Assembly (NCBI GenBank): GCA_035532035.1
Contig: DATKRS010000029.1
Span: 62,001-126,000 of the forward strand
Direction of reading: 5' to 3'
Source of the DNA: Candidatus Dormiibacterota bacterium
GTDB lineage: Bacteria > Vulcanimicrobiota > Vulcanimicrobiia > Vulcanimicrobiales > Vulcanimicrobiaceae
Length of the DNA stretch: 64,000 bases
The notes beneath the pieces are model-generated. The model did no database searches and was not told the origin of the DNA. It was given only the letters and a program-made list of their open reading frames with translations. Position 1 is the first letter of the stretch. Every line of letters starts with the position of its first letter. The position numbers were made by a program, and so were the translations under genes. Of this stretch, positions 19,420 to 28,065 are shown piece by piece.

Positions 19420-21319
19420 CGAAGAGATATTCCGACACCTTATTGTTGCTGTTCTGCGGTTTGTGGCCTTGGTTACCAAAGCTGTACCGGTGCCTTACCG
19501 GAAGAATCTCAACGTCGTGCTTATAGCGGCGCAATAGCTTCAACATCGTCTCGCTGTCTGGCAGCGAGTTCGAAGAGTACGAGACAATCAGCGAGCTGTT
19601 AGCAAAGCGCTGGAAAATTCGTTCAAAAGCCGCAACCGCACCCCCATAAGTGCTGAATGGCGATCCGTAGCTTTTGAATTTCTTCGTTGCCGTGTGCGCT
19701 TGAAGCTCGACGCCGATCCACTCTCGGGCCAACCCTTCTACGAAATGGTAACGGCGCACGTAGTCATTGTCTGACAGCTTGCTGTAGTACGGCGGGTCGA
19801 TGTATACGATGTCAGCTTCAACTTCTACAGTTAGCGCATCGCGATCAAGCGCGATGTTCTGTCTGGCGTTGTCAAACACGGCGCCGTTGATCACCCTGAC
19901 GGCGTCCCTAAAATGCTCACGCAATGGAAGCTGCATGTCTCGGCGGCCGTCGTCGTACCGCAGACCGACGTACGTAAAGATACCGCGCGCGCGTTTCTTC
20001 ATGCAAGCGCGAATCAACGCCGCCCTGGCAAGGGTCTTTTCCATGTGCCCGTCCAGTTCTTGAATGCGCGACCGAATGGTGTCGACTAGTTTTGTATCTT
20101 CATCGGAAAAGTATAAGCCCCTAAAGTGATCCTGGACGAAGCTGGTGGTTATGGCGCCTTGGGTCAGGAACTCCACCGCAGCCTCCGAGAGGCGAGTGCG
20201 ACTGTTCTCGATCATTGCTCGGGCGAAAAGAGCGGCAAAAACCATGTAGTCATTCGACGTTACCTCAAGCCCTTGAGCTTTGAACATGTAGCTGACTACC
20301 CCGCTACCTGAAAACAGGTCGAGGACTCGCGTTCCCCCCAGTTGCTTGGCCACGCCCCAGATGTCGGGAAGCAGTTTCTCTTTGCTCCCCATGAATCGCG
20401 TCGACGGATAAGCTCGCGTCTGCTCGCTCAAGGCCCCTGTAATCGCCGCCCCTTGTCGCGGCAGTACCGATACCACGAGGTCTTCCCCGATGCGCGACCC
20501 TCCTTGGCAGCTAATATTTCGCCTTGTCCGAGCCACATGAAAATCAAATCCTTGGTAAAGGTGTCGTGCAAGTTCGGTGTTGGAGTTAGTGAGGACTACG
20601 TGGCATCCCAAATCTCTGAGCCGGCCAACTTCGCCCGCAAGCTCAAGATGGTCGCGCACTCCGAACTGCTCCTTGGTATACCGCTTGAAGTCAGCAAAGC
20701 GTCCGGCTGGCACGTACGGCGGATCTAGAAATAAGAAGTCCCCGGATCGAACGTGTTCGCGCAGGATCGTACGGAAGTCCGCGCAGACAATAGAGGCTCC
20801 TTTGAGCGCCAGGCTCGCGGCGCGTAGCGCCGCTTCATCGCAAATCTTGGGCGATCTGTACTTACCGTAAGGGACGTTGAATATCCCGGTGCGATTGACG
20901 CGGTACAGACCATTATAGCATGTGCGATTTAGGTACAGGAGCCGTGCGGCGCGCGTCGCGGGCGCGAGAGATACCGGATCCATCCGCCGCACCTGATAGA
21001 ATGTCGCCTCGTTGGCCTGCCATCGCCGCGCCTCCTTGATCACCCCGTCGACGTCGTCACGAACGGCTGCGTAGAACGCGACTAGCTCCGGGTTCGAATC
21101 GGAAATTATAGCGCGCGCAGGCAACAGAGCAAAGAAGAGCGCTCCGCCCCCGAAAAATGGCTCGATATATGTGCCATATCGTGGTGGAACCAGCCGGGTA
21201 ATTTGCCCGAGCAGCTGCGTCTTGCCGCCGGCCCATTTCAGCGGCGGCGCGACGCGCGCGTGTTCGGTGCCGGAATCAACCAGCCTCGTTGATGGCGAAA
21301 TGCGTTTCTGCGTAAGCAA
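19409..21319 (-). CDS. two-domain adenine-specific DNA methyltransferase (Dam-type fusion)
   Basis: A 636-residue fusion of two N6-adenine methyltransferases. Domain 1 (about residues 25-290) has KWAGGK (28-33), EPFFGGGAL (53-61) and DPPY (199-202). Domain 2 (about 300-636) has FMGSK (309-313), DLFSGSG (334-340) and DPPY (508-511), then YYSKLSDNDYVRRYHFVEGL. M.FokI has the same two-domain layout, in which each half methylates one strand of an asymmetric site. This suits an AlwI-like endonuclease, whose target is also asymmetric. The start is TTG at 21319 with GAGAGG about 10 bases upstream. It heads the restriction operon. Confidence 0.88.
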   Translation of the reverse strand: MLTQKRISPSTRLVDSGTEHARVAPPLKWAGGKTQLLGQITRLVPPRYGTYIEPFFGGGALFFALLPARAIISDSNPELVAFYAAVRDDVDGVIKEARRWQANEATFYQVRRMDPVSLAPATRAARLLYLNRTCYNGLYRVNRTGIFNVPYGKYRSPKICDEAALRAASLALKGASIVCADFRTILREHVRSGDFLFLDPPYVPAGRFADFKRYTKEQFGVRDHLELAGEVGRLRDLGCHVVLTNSNTELARHLYQGFDFHVARTRRNISCQGGSRIGEDLVVSVLPRQGAAITGALSEQTRAYPSTRFMGSKEKLLPDIWGVAKQLGGTRVLDLFSGSGVVSYMFKAQGLEVTSNDYMVFAALFARAMIENSRTRLSEAAVEFLTQGAITTSFVQDHFRGLYFSDEDTKLVDTIRSRIQELDGHMEKTLARAALIRACMKKRARGIFTYVGLRYDDGRRDMQLPLREHFRDAVRVINGAVFDNARQNIALDRDALTVEVEADIVYIDPPYYSKLSDNDYVRRYHFVEGLAREWIGVELQAHTATKKFKSYGSPFSTYGGAVAAFERIFQRFANSSLIVSYSSNSLPDSETMLKLLRRYKHDVEILPVRHRYSFGNQGHKPQNSNNKVSEYLFVAR

Positions 21320-21378
21320 CTATCGACTAGCCTCTCGAGCCAAAGCATGAGAGAGGACTACGCCACCTGTATGGCATT

Positions 21379-22626
21379 TTACGGGACGTCGTGCTTTGAG
21401 GTGAGCTCGAGGACCCGGTCGCGCAAGCGCGAGACTTTTGCGCGATCCGCGACGTCGGCCAGGCCGTCGTTGATGATGCGCGCGACCTCGCGGCATTCAT
21501 CAACGTCGAAACCGCGGGTCGTGATCGCAGGCGTTCCGAGGCGGATGCCGCTCGCGACCATCGGTTTTTGCTGATCGAACGGAATCGCGTTCTTGTTCAC
21601 GGTGACGCCGATCTCGTCGAGATATGCCTCCACGGCTTTTCCGGTGAGGCCTTTGACCGAGACGTCGACGAGCATCAGGTGCGTATCGGTGCCGCCGCCG
21701 ACGAGGCGAAGTCCGGCGCGCACGAACTCCTGCGCCATCGCTTTCGCGTTGTCCACGACCTGCTGCTGATAGCGTTTGAACTCCGGCGCCAGCGCTTCGC
21801 CGAAGGCGACCGCCTTTGCCGCGATCGCGTGCATGAGGGGACCACCTTGGATCCCGGGAAAGACGCTCTTGTCGATCGGCTGCGCCCACTTCTCCGTGCA
21901 CAGAATGATGCCGCCGCGAGGTCCGCGCAGCGTCTTATGCGTCGTCGAGGTCACGAAGTCGGCCAGCGGCACCGGCGATGGATGCAGCCCGACCGCGACG
22001 AGGCCGGCGATGTGCGCCATATCGACCAGGAGCGTCGCGCCGATCTCGTCGGCGATCTCACGGAACGGCGCGAAATCGAGCGTCCGCGGATAGGCGCTTG
22101 CACCGGCGATGATCATCTTCGGCTTGTGCTCTCGGGCGACCGCACGCACTTCGGCGAAGTCCACGAGCTCGGTATCCTTACGCACGCCGTACGCCAGCGC
22201 GTTGTAGAGCTTTCCCGAGAAGCTGACCTTCGTGCCATGCGTGAGATGGCCGCCGTGCGCGAGCGACATTCCCAGTACGGCATCGCCCGGCTGCAGGTGC
22301 GCCATGAAGACCGCCATGTTCGCCTGCGCGCCTGCATGCGGCTGAACGTTCGCATGCTGCGCACCGAAGAGGCGCTTGAGACGATCGATTGCGAGCGTCT
22401 CGACGATGTCGACGAACTCGCAGCCGCCGTAGTAACGCTTCCCAGGATAGCCCTCGGCGTACTTGTTGGTCATCACGCAGGCCATCGCTTCGCGCACCGC
22501 GCGGCTCGCGTAGTTCTCGGACGCGATCAACTCGAGGTTCTCCCGCTGTCGCCGTTCCTCACCCACGATAGCGGCGTACACGTCGGGATCCTGGCCTTCA
22601 ATACGGCTGCCGGCGAGAATCTCCAT
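21379..22626 (-). CDS. glyA: serine hydroxymethyltransferase
   Basis: A 415-residue PLP enzyme that interconverts serine and glycine and loads tetrahydrofolate. [39 protein letters not shown], the HGGHLTHG loop and the PLP lysine in [14 protein letters not shown] are all standard. ATG at 22626 overlaps the rpiB stop by one base (TGATG). The restriction block starts 59 bp downstream of its stop; without that block glyA would be followed by upp. Confidence 0.96.
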   Translation of the reverse strand: MEILAGSRIEGQDPDVYAAIVGEERRQRENLELIASENYASRAVREAMACVMTNKYAEGYPGKRYYGGCEFVDIVETLAIDRLKRLFGAQHANVQPHAGAQANMAVFMAHLQPGDAVLGMSLAHGGHLTHGTKVSFSGKLYNALAYGVRKDTELVDFAEVRAVAREHKPKMIIAGASAYPRTLDFAPFREIADEIGATLLVDMAHIAGLVAVGLHPSPVPLADFVTSTTHKTLRGPRGGIILCTEKWAQPIDKSVFPGIQGGPLMHAIAAKAVAFGEALAPEFKRYQQQVVDNAKAMAQEFVRAGLRLVGGGTDTHLMLVDVSVKGLTGKAVEAYLDEIGVTVNKNAIPFDQQKPMVASGIRLGTPAITTRGFDVDECREVARIINDGLADVADRAKVSRLRDRVLELTSKHDVP

Positions 22627-23138
22627 CAGAGCAGCTCTTTCGGCGTTTGGGCGTCGGTAACCGCCCCCGTTTCGATTGCCCGCAGCGTCCGCTCGCGCTG
22701 CGCGTCGCCGAACTCGAAGAGCTGCTCGATGCGATGCGCGTGCCGGCCGCCGTCGAACGGCGTCTCCAGGAAGACGCGCACGAGACGGTCGATCATCTCC
22801 CAGCCGCTCAATCGCTCCGAGAGCGCAAGCACGTTCGCGTCGTTGTGGCGCCGCGCGAGCTCCGCCGAATACGGCTCGCTCACGGGCGCGCAGCGAACGC
22901 CGGGGACTTTGTTCGCGGCCATCGCGATGCCCAAGCTCGAGCCGCACACGACGATCCCCCGCTCGGCCTGCCCGCTTGCGACGGCCTCTCCGACTGCGTA
23001 CCCGTACTGCGGATAATCGACCGGCGTGTCGCCGTGCGTCCCGTAATCGAGAATCTCGTGCCCCTCGGCACGCAGCGCGCGCGCGATGCGGTCTTTGTCA
23101 GCGAATCCGGCGTGATCGGCGCCGAGCGCAATCTTCAT
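22626..23138 (-). CDS. rpiB: ribose-5-phosphate isomerase B
   Basis: A 170-residue RpiB/LacAB-fold isomerase of the pentose phosphate pathway. [17 protein letters not shown] carries the conserved Asp-His, and [13 protein letters not shown] the second His region. The active-site strand reads [18 protein letters not shown], where RpiB proteins usually have C-G-T-G-[IL]-G, and the C-terminus is about 20 residues longer than usual. It could therefore act on a related phosphosugar. ATG at 23138; a divergent gene starts 42 bp away, so a two-way promoter is likely in between. Confidence 0.85.
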   Translation of the reverse strand: MKIALGADHAGFADKDRIARALRAEGHEILDYGTHGDTPVDYPQYGYAVGEAVASGQAERGIVVCGSSLGIAMAANKVPGVRCAPVSEPYSAELARRHNDANVLALSERLSGWEMIDRLVRVFLETPFDGGRHAHRIEQLFEFGDAQRERTLRAIETGAVTDAQTPKELL

Positions 23139-23179
23139 GAGCAAGGGCTCTCCGTTGTGCGGTCGAAGGTCGAGCGGCG

Positions 23180-23887
23180 ATGAGGCTGGCGTGCGCGAGC
23201 GGCGCGTTCGACCGCGCCTTCGCGCGCGGAGATCTGACACAACTCGAGTTCGTCGACGCGTGCGCTCGAGAGCTCGCCTGCGACGGCATCGTGCTCGACG
23301 TGCGCCACTTTCCGCGCGTCGACGACGACTACCTCGCCCAGCTCAAGAAGATGGCGACGGATCTCGGGCTGTCGATCGCCGCGTACGCCGACGACACGTT
23401 CTTTGCCGCCAATGCCGACGGCATGGCTGCCGCCGTCGAGCGAGCCGCGCGCCTCGGTACGCCGCTCCTCTGCGCTCCCCTCGCACCCGAGAACGCGTTC
23501 CCGTGGAGCGCGCAGCTCGCTCGCATCGCGCGCGCCGCGTCGCTCGCGAAGTCTGCAAACGTGACGCTCGCGGTACGCAACGCCCCGGGAACGTTCGCCG
23601 CAAGCGGCTACGACTGTAAGCGCATCTGCAAAGAGGGCGACTCCGCATGGCTGCGCCTCGGCCTCGAGCCCGCGCTGCTCGACGGCGCGACGGATCCCGC
23701 TACGCTCGCGGACCGCACCGTGCTGTTGTGGTGCGACGCCGCGCAGGCTCCCGACCACGATCGCGTCGACGCATTCGCGGGCTTCCGTGGATTCCTCGCG
23801 CTCGATCACGGCGATGGCGCCTCGACCTTCGGCAGCATGCGCGCGGCAATCGCACAACGCCGCCGTCGATACAGCGACGCGGCGTAA
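23180..23887 (+). CDS. TIM-barrel protein, xylose isomerase/AP endonuclease 2-like
   Basis: 235 residues whose alternating strand-helix pattern suggests the sugar phosphate isomerase/epimerase TIM barrel: DGIVLDVRHFPRVDDDYL, GLSIAAYADDTFF, ANVTLAVRNAPGT, WLRLGLEPALLDG, HGDGASTFGSMRAAI. The typical metal-binding Glu/His set is not obvious, so activity is uncertain. The first ATG (23180) follows GAGCGG. It is divergent from rpiB and may share its promoter region. Confidence 0.6.
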   Translation: MRLACASGAFDRAFARGDLTQLEFVDACARELACDGIVLDVRHFPRVDDDYLAQLKKMATDLGLSIAAYADDTFFAANADGMAAAVERAARLGTPLLCAPLAPENAFPWSAQLARIARAASLAKSANVTLAVRNAPGTFAASGYDCKRICKEGDSAWLRLGLEPALLDGATDPATLADRTVLLWCDAAQAPDHDRVDAFAGFRGFLALDHGDGASTFGSMRAAIAQRRRRYSDAA

Positions 23888-24178
23888 TCCCGTTCTCTCT
23901 GCTCGACCGCACCCGCGTCTACCGCGCTGGTCTTGCGAACCTGTCTCGCAAGTGGGTGCGGCCCGGGCGCAGGCGTGATTGAGCATTTCGCTCTCGCACC
24001 GTCGTATCCGGAGCTGATGCTCCCTAGGGTCATTCTGTAGGTTCGGCCACCGAGCACGTTTCGCGCCAGGCGCAGTCGAGCCCCTTGAGCGTACCACCGC
24101 CGTCAAGACTTGACACCGCTACGAAAGCGTGAGCGGCTTCCCTAGGCAGGGTGTCATGGCCGCGTGATAGCTGCCGCG
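23888..24178. other. 291-bp non-coding region with several strong stem-loops
   Basis: No credible reading frame is seen. Structure on the plus strand: CCGCACCC (23907-23914) pairs with GGGTGCGG (23954-23961) and encloses a perfect 7-bp hairpin (23932-23938 with 23946-23952) plus a small GCG-loop-CGC arm, a possible three-way junction. GGAGC-TGAT-GCTCC follows at 24010-24023 next to CCCTAGGG. Then GACACC (24112-24117) pairs with GGTGTC (24150-24155) around CCGCT...AGCGG. The first element begins 20 bp after the TIM-barrel stop and could act as a terminator without a T-run; the last lies just ahead of the metallopeptidase start. Confidence 0.45.
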
Positions 24179-24658
24179 ATGATGGTCCACGCAGTTCGCT
24201 TCGCGCGGCACGGTTCGCTCGACGTGCCGCACCGCGCCGATCGTGACTATCGGCTTGCGAAGGCGTATCTGAGCCGCGACTCGATCGAGCGATCGCTCTT
24301 CGACCGTCTCGAGCACGCCTGGGGAAGACGGTTCCACCTGCGCGTGAATGCGCGCAACGACGATTCGTTCGATCCGGCAACCGACACGATCGATTGGGAT
24401 CCGCACAGCGCGCTGCGCACGACGTCCGGCGGCACGCAGTCGCCCGCGCTCGGGCTTGGCCATGAAATCGACCACGCAGTCGAGGCGCCGTGCGTTGAAG
24501 CACGCTTGAATGCGCGGGCCAATCGCTGTTTCGATACCGCCGAGGAGCGGCGCGTAGTCGCCGGCTCGGAGCGGCATGCAGCACGGACGCTGGGTGAGAG
24601 CACGCGCACCGATCACGCGGGCCGATGCTATCGCGTCGCCTCTCCGACGGCGCGCTGA
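24179..24658 (+). CDS. predicted zinc metallopeptidase, effector/toxin-domain type
   Basis: 159 residues. A zinc-binding HEIDH motif lies at residues 95-99 within GGTQSPALGLGHEIDHA, preceded by FDPATDTIDWDPHSAL and followed by EERRVVAGSERHAARTLGE and RTDHAGRCYRVASPT. This whole layout recalls the metallopeptidase toxin domains at the C-terminus of Rhs-type and other polymorphic toxins (NleD/M91-like). Here it stands alone with no signal peptide, Rhs core or recognisable immunity gene. ATG at 24179 is chosen; ATG 24182 and GTG 24164 are alternatives. It ends 28 bp before the SIS-domain gene. Confidence 0.6.
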   Translation: MMVHAVRFARHGSLDVPHRADRDYRLAKAYLSRDSIERSLFDRLEHAWGRRFHLRVNARNDDSFDPATDTIDWDPHSALRTTSGGTQSPALGLGHEIDHAVEAPCVEARLNARANRCFDTAEERRVVAGSERHAARTLGESTRTDHAGRCYRVASPTAR

Positions 24659-24686
24659 CGTGCGGGCCCCGTTCGCTGCGCGCCGA

Positions 24687-25697
24687 ATGGTCCGTCACGT
24701 GCTGGGAGAGCATTTCGAGCGCGAGATACGCGAGCAACCGGTCGCGTGGCGAACGATCGCCGAATCGTCCAAAGCGCGCGCTCTCGCAGAAGCGATCCGC
24801 GGACGAGACGTGCTGCTCCTCGGAAGCGGCAGCTCGCTCTTCATGGCGCAGCTCGGCGCGCTCGCGCTGCGCAAGCGCGGCATTCGCGCACTGGCGCTGG
24901 CGTCGACGGAAGCCCCATTCGATCATGCGGCGTACCGCGGATGGGCGGTCGTCGCGTGCTCGCAAAGTGGTCGCTCCGAAGACCTTCTCGTCGCTCTCGA
25001 CGTTCTTCGCCCGCAGCGGCTCGTCGCCCTCACGAATACGCAGGCATCGCCGCTCGCCGAACGCGCATCGGTCGTGGTAGACGTCGGCGCCGGCCGCGAG
25101 CTCGCGGTACCGGCGAGTAAGAGCGTCACGTGCACGGCCGCTCTCCTGCTCTGGGCCGCGACGTTGCTGAGCGACGAAGGCGAGCGCAATGCGTCGACGC
25201 TCGAGGACGTTGCCTCGGAAGTCGCCGCATGGCTCGACTCGCCCGGCGTCGGCGTTGCTCGCGCTGCCGCGCGTGAGATCGCGCGGCGCAGCAGCGTCGT
25301 TATCGTCGGCACCGGATACGGCCTTGCCGTCGCCCATGAGTTCGCCCTCAAGATGAAAGAGGCGAGCTACATTCACGCTGAGGGATTTTCGGCGGGCGAG
25401 TTCCGTCACGGCAGCGCCGCAATTCTCGACGGCTCGCGCGCCGTGGTCGGTGTCGTCGACGATGCGTCGCGCGACGTCGTGCGAAAGCCGCTGCTCGCGG
25501 CGGCGCAGACGCAGAGCCTGCGGTACGTCGTCGGCGGAGCGCTCGACGACATTCCCCTCGTCGGACCGGTTGCGCGAGGGCCGTTCGCCGTTCTTGCCTG
25601 GCTCGTCGCGGGCCAGATGATTGCGCTGGAGGCCGGGCGCGCCCGCAACGTGGAAAGCGACGCACCGCGCGGCCAAGCAAAGGTATTGGATTCGTAG
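24687..25697 (+). CDS. double SIS-domain sugar isomerase (GlmS/AgaS-like)
   Basis: 336 residues with two SIS domains and no glutaminase domain. Domain 1 has DVLLLGSGSSLFMAQLGALAL and VVACSQSGRSEDLLVAL; domain 2 has VVIVGTGYGLAVAHEFALKMKEASYIHAEGFSAGEFRHG, the KE-x-x-x-x-x-A-E-x-x-x-x-x-E-x-x-H-G pattern of GlmS-like isomerases. It probably deaminates or isomerises an amino-sugar phosphate using free ammonia or in the catabolic direction. ATG at 24687 matches where homology begins. It is followed 20 bp later by a peptide-type binding lipoprotein. Confidence 0.8.
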   Translation: MVRHVLGEHFEREIREQPVAWRTIAESSKARALAEAIRGRDVLLLGSGSSLFMAQLGALALRKRGIRALALASTEAPFDHAAYRGWAVVACSQSGRSEDLLVALDVLRPQRLVALTNTQASPLAERASVVVDVGAGRELAVPASKSVTCTAALLLWAATLLSDEGERNASTLEDVASEVAAWLDSPGVGVARAAAREIARRSSVVIVGTGYGLAVAHEFALKMKEASYIHAEGFSAGEFRHGSAAILDGSRAVVGVVDDASRDVVRKPLLAAAQTQSLRYVVGGALDDIPLVGPVARGPFAVLAWLVAGQMIALEAGRARNVESDAPRGQAKVLDS

Positions 25698-25717
25698 GGA
25701 GAGGAACGACAGCGTCC

Positions 25718-27331
25718 ATGCGCTATGCTGCGCTCGCGATCTGCTGCCTCGTCCTCCTCTCGGCGTGCACGAGGGCGACGCCGTCCGGCTCCGGCGGCCG
25801 CAATCCGTGGACCGTTCCCGGCGTGCTGCGCATCGGCGCGAAAGAGGAGCCGGACAGCCTCAACTTGATGTTCGGACACACGCTTGCGACCGATCAGATC
25901 GATTGCCTCCTCTTCTCTTTCATCTTGCGAACCGACGACAACGGAAACCTGATTCCCGATCTCGCGACCGTCGTCCCGACGCTGAGTAACGGCGGAATCA
26001 GCCGCGACGGCAAGACGATCACGATACATTTGCGCCACGGCGTAAAGTGGTCCGACGGCGTCCCATTGACCGCCGCCGATTGGCTCTTCACATACCACGC
26101 GGTACTCAACCGCGCGAACGACACGAAGACGGATTACGGCTGGGACACGATCGCCTCGGCGAGCGCTCCCAACCCGTACACGATTGTCATTCATCTCAAG
26201 CGCGCGACCGTCGAGGGCCTCGAGATCCTCACCATGGGCGGCGCTGCCTATCCCCCGTTGCCGGCGCACCTCTTGGCGAAGTTGCCGAACATCAATCACG
26301 CGGCTTTCAACAACGCGCCGATCTCCAGCGGCCCGTTCCTCCTCAAGGAATGGAACCACGGGCAGTCGCTGATCTTCACGGCGAATCCGCTCTACTTTCG
26401 CGGGCCGCCGCATCTCAAAGAGATCGTCTGGAAAGTGATTCCCGACCCCAATACGCTGCTGAGCCAACTGCGCACGCACGAGATCGACGTCTACCCGAGC
26501 GTCGACAGCGACGAGGTACAATATCTGCGGCAGATTCCTGGCGTTCGCGTCGTCAAACGTCTCGTCGCCAACTGGCGACATCTCGCGATGAACATGCGCA
26601 AGCCGCAACTGGCCGACGTTCGCGTGCGCACCGCGATCGCGCAAGGCATCGACTGGAAGCGCATCACCGACACGGTCTATCGCGGCTACGGCCTGCCGGC
26701 CGTCTCGGATATCTTTCCGCAGTCGTGGGCTGCGCCGGCCCTGCCACCGTATCGGTACGATCCGTCCGGTGCGCGGCGCCTGCTCGCCGCCGCCGGCTGG
26801 CGCCTGGGAAGCGACGGCGTTCTGCACAAGGGAACGCTCGCGATGCGTCTTTCGATCTCCACGACGACCAACAACGCGGAGAACGAGCGAGCGGAGTTGC
26901 TCATCCAATCGATGCTCGAACCGCTTGGTTTCAACGTGATCATCCGCAACTATCCGGCAAACGTGCTCTTCGCGCAGAACGGTCCGATCTACGGCGGCCA
27001 CTACGACATGGAATGGTCCGTGGAGACGAACGGCGCCGATCCCGACAACTCGGGCTCTTGGAACTCGCAGTTCATCCCGCCCAACGGTGCGGACACGTCT
27101 TGGCTGCGCGACCCCATTGTCGATGCGACGAGTCAAGCGGCGGCAAGCACGTTCGACGAACGCACGCGCAAGGCGCTCTATCAACGCGAAGAAGAGCGGC
27201 TGCGCGCGCTCAACCCGGCGATCTTCGTCTATTGGGAGACGGCGTACGTCGCGATGAACACCGACCTGCGCAACTACAAACCGGCAGCGTTCATCGCCGA
27301 TGAGTGGAACGCATGGCAGTGGGAGATATAG
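25718..27331 (+). CDS. ABC transporter solute-binding lipoprotein, family 5 (peptide/opine type)
   Basis: 537 residues. An N-terminal lipoprotein signal (ALAICCLVLLSAC, lipobox Cys at residue 17) is followed by an SBP_bac_5 fold: LRIGAKEEPDSLNL, LATVVPTLSNGGISRDGKTITIHLRHGVKWSDGVPLTAADWLFTY, and the closing FVYWETAYVAMNTDL. Such proteins bind oligopeptides, heme or other large solutes at the membrane face. GGAGAGGAA lies about 11 bases before the ATG. No permease or ATPase gene is next to it, so its partners are elsewhere. Confidence 0.88.
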   Translation: MRYAALAICCLVLLSACTRATPSGSGGRNPWTVPGVLRIGAKEEPDSLNLMFGHTLATDQIDCLLFSFILRTDDNGNLIPDLATVVPTLSNGGISRDGKTITIHLRHGVKWSDGVPLTAADWLFTYHAVLNRANDTKTDYGWDTIASASAPNPYTIVIHLKRATVEGLEILTMGGAAYPPLPAHLLAKLPNINHAAFNNAPISSGPFLLKEWNHGQSLIFTANPLYFRGPPHLKEIVWKVIPDPNTLLSQLRTHEIDVYPSVDSDEVQYLRQIPGVRVVKRLVANWRHLAMNMRKPQLADVRVRTAIAQGIDWKRITDTVYRGYGLPAVSDIFPQSWAAPALPPYRYDPSGARRLLAAAGWRLGSDGVLHKGTLAMRLSISTTTNNAENERAELLIQSMLEPLGFNVIIRNYPANVLFAQNGPIYGGHYDMEWSVETNGADPDNSGSWNSQFIPPNGADTSWLRDPIVDATSQAAASTFDERTRKALYQREEERLRALNPAIFVYWETAYVAMNTDLRNYKPAAFIADEWNAWQWEI

Positions 27332-28065
27332 CCAGCCTCGCTGCCATCCGTCGCCGCGTCGTGGCGTGCCGGCGCTGTCCGGAGCTACGCGCCTACTGTT
27401 CCGGGATCGCCCGCAAAAAGCGGCGCGCATTCGCCGATCAGACGTATTGGGGCAAACCCGTTCCCGCCTTCGGCGACGAGCGTGCTCGGGTGATGCTCGT
27501 CGGACTCGCGCCGGGCGCGCACGGCAGCAACCGTACCGGCCGGCCCTTCACGGGCGATGCGTCCGGTGACTTTCTCTACCCGGCGCTCCATCGAGCGGGT
27601 TTCGCCTCGCTCCCCACGGCGACGCATCGCGACGACGGCGTCGAGCTGAGCGACGCCCTCATCACGGCGGCGATGCGCTGCGCGCCGCCGCGCAACACAC
27701 CGACGCCGCAGCAGTTGCGAAACTGCTTCCCGCACCTGCTTGCCGAGTTCGATGCGCTTCCCCGGCTGCGCGTGGTCGTCGCTCTCGGCGCGATCGGCTT
27801 CGATGCGACGCTGCGCATGCTGCGCGAACGCGGGTTCTCGCTCGATCCGCAGCGCCCGCGATTCGGACACGGGACGGAGGCCGTCGCCCGTCGTGGAACG
27901 CGTGCCATTCTGCTTCTCGCGTCGTATCACCCGAGCCGCCAGAACACGAACACCGGCAAGCTCACGCAGCCGATGTTCGACGCGATCTTCAGACGCGCGG
28001 CTGCGGTCGTAGATGCAGCTCGCGGAGCTGCTTCTCGGAGGCGGGCGACGGTGCGTCCATCATGA
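27313..28065 (+). CDS. type-5 uracil-DNA glycosylase (UDGb family)
   Basis: About 250 residues. The two family motifs are present: GLAPGAHGSNRTGRPFTGDASG (type 5 has no Asp or Asn water-activating residue here) and LLASYHPSRQNTNTGKL. Four cysteines suited to an Fe-S cluster are visible (CRRCPEL, YCSG, RCAPP, NCFPHL). It removes uracil and other deaminated bases. ATG at 27313 overlaps the binding-protein gene by 19 bp; GTG 27304 is an alternative. Its 3' end runs 77 bp into the 3' end of aspS on the other strand. Confidence 0.88.
   Translation: MAVGDIASLAAIRRRVVACRRCPELRAYCSGIARKKRRAFADQTYWGKPVPAFGDERARVMLVGLAPGAHGSNRTGRPFTGDASGDFLYPALHRAGFASLPTATHRDDGVELSDALITAAMRCAPPRNTPTPQQLRNCFPHLLAEFDALPRLRVVVALGAIGFDATLRMLRERGFSLDPQRPRFGHGTEAVARRGTRAILLLASYHPSRQNTNTGKLTQPMFDAIFRRAAAVVDAARGAASRRRATVRPS

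Noticed and set aside
21085-21110. GGTTCGAATC resembling a tRNA T-loop
   Set aside because: It is inside the methyltransferase coding region and no acceptor, D or anticodon arms can be built around it.
23931-23952. GGTTCGCAAG on the minus strand as a tRNA T-arm
   Set aside because: The flanking sequence folds as an extended hairpin rather than a cloverleaf, and there is no plausible anticodon loop.
24030-24178. Riboswitch (glmS-like or other known class) ahead of the SIS-domain gene
   Set aside because: No conserved core of glmS, c-di-GMP, cobalamin, TPP, fluoride or ZTP classes could be found; only generic stems are visible.
25406-27430. 674-residue open frame on the minus strand
   Set aside because: It lies opposite the clear binding-protein and SIS genes, is Arg/Val-rich with no recognisable motif, and is a by-product of high GC codon bias.
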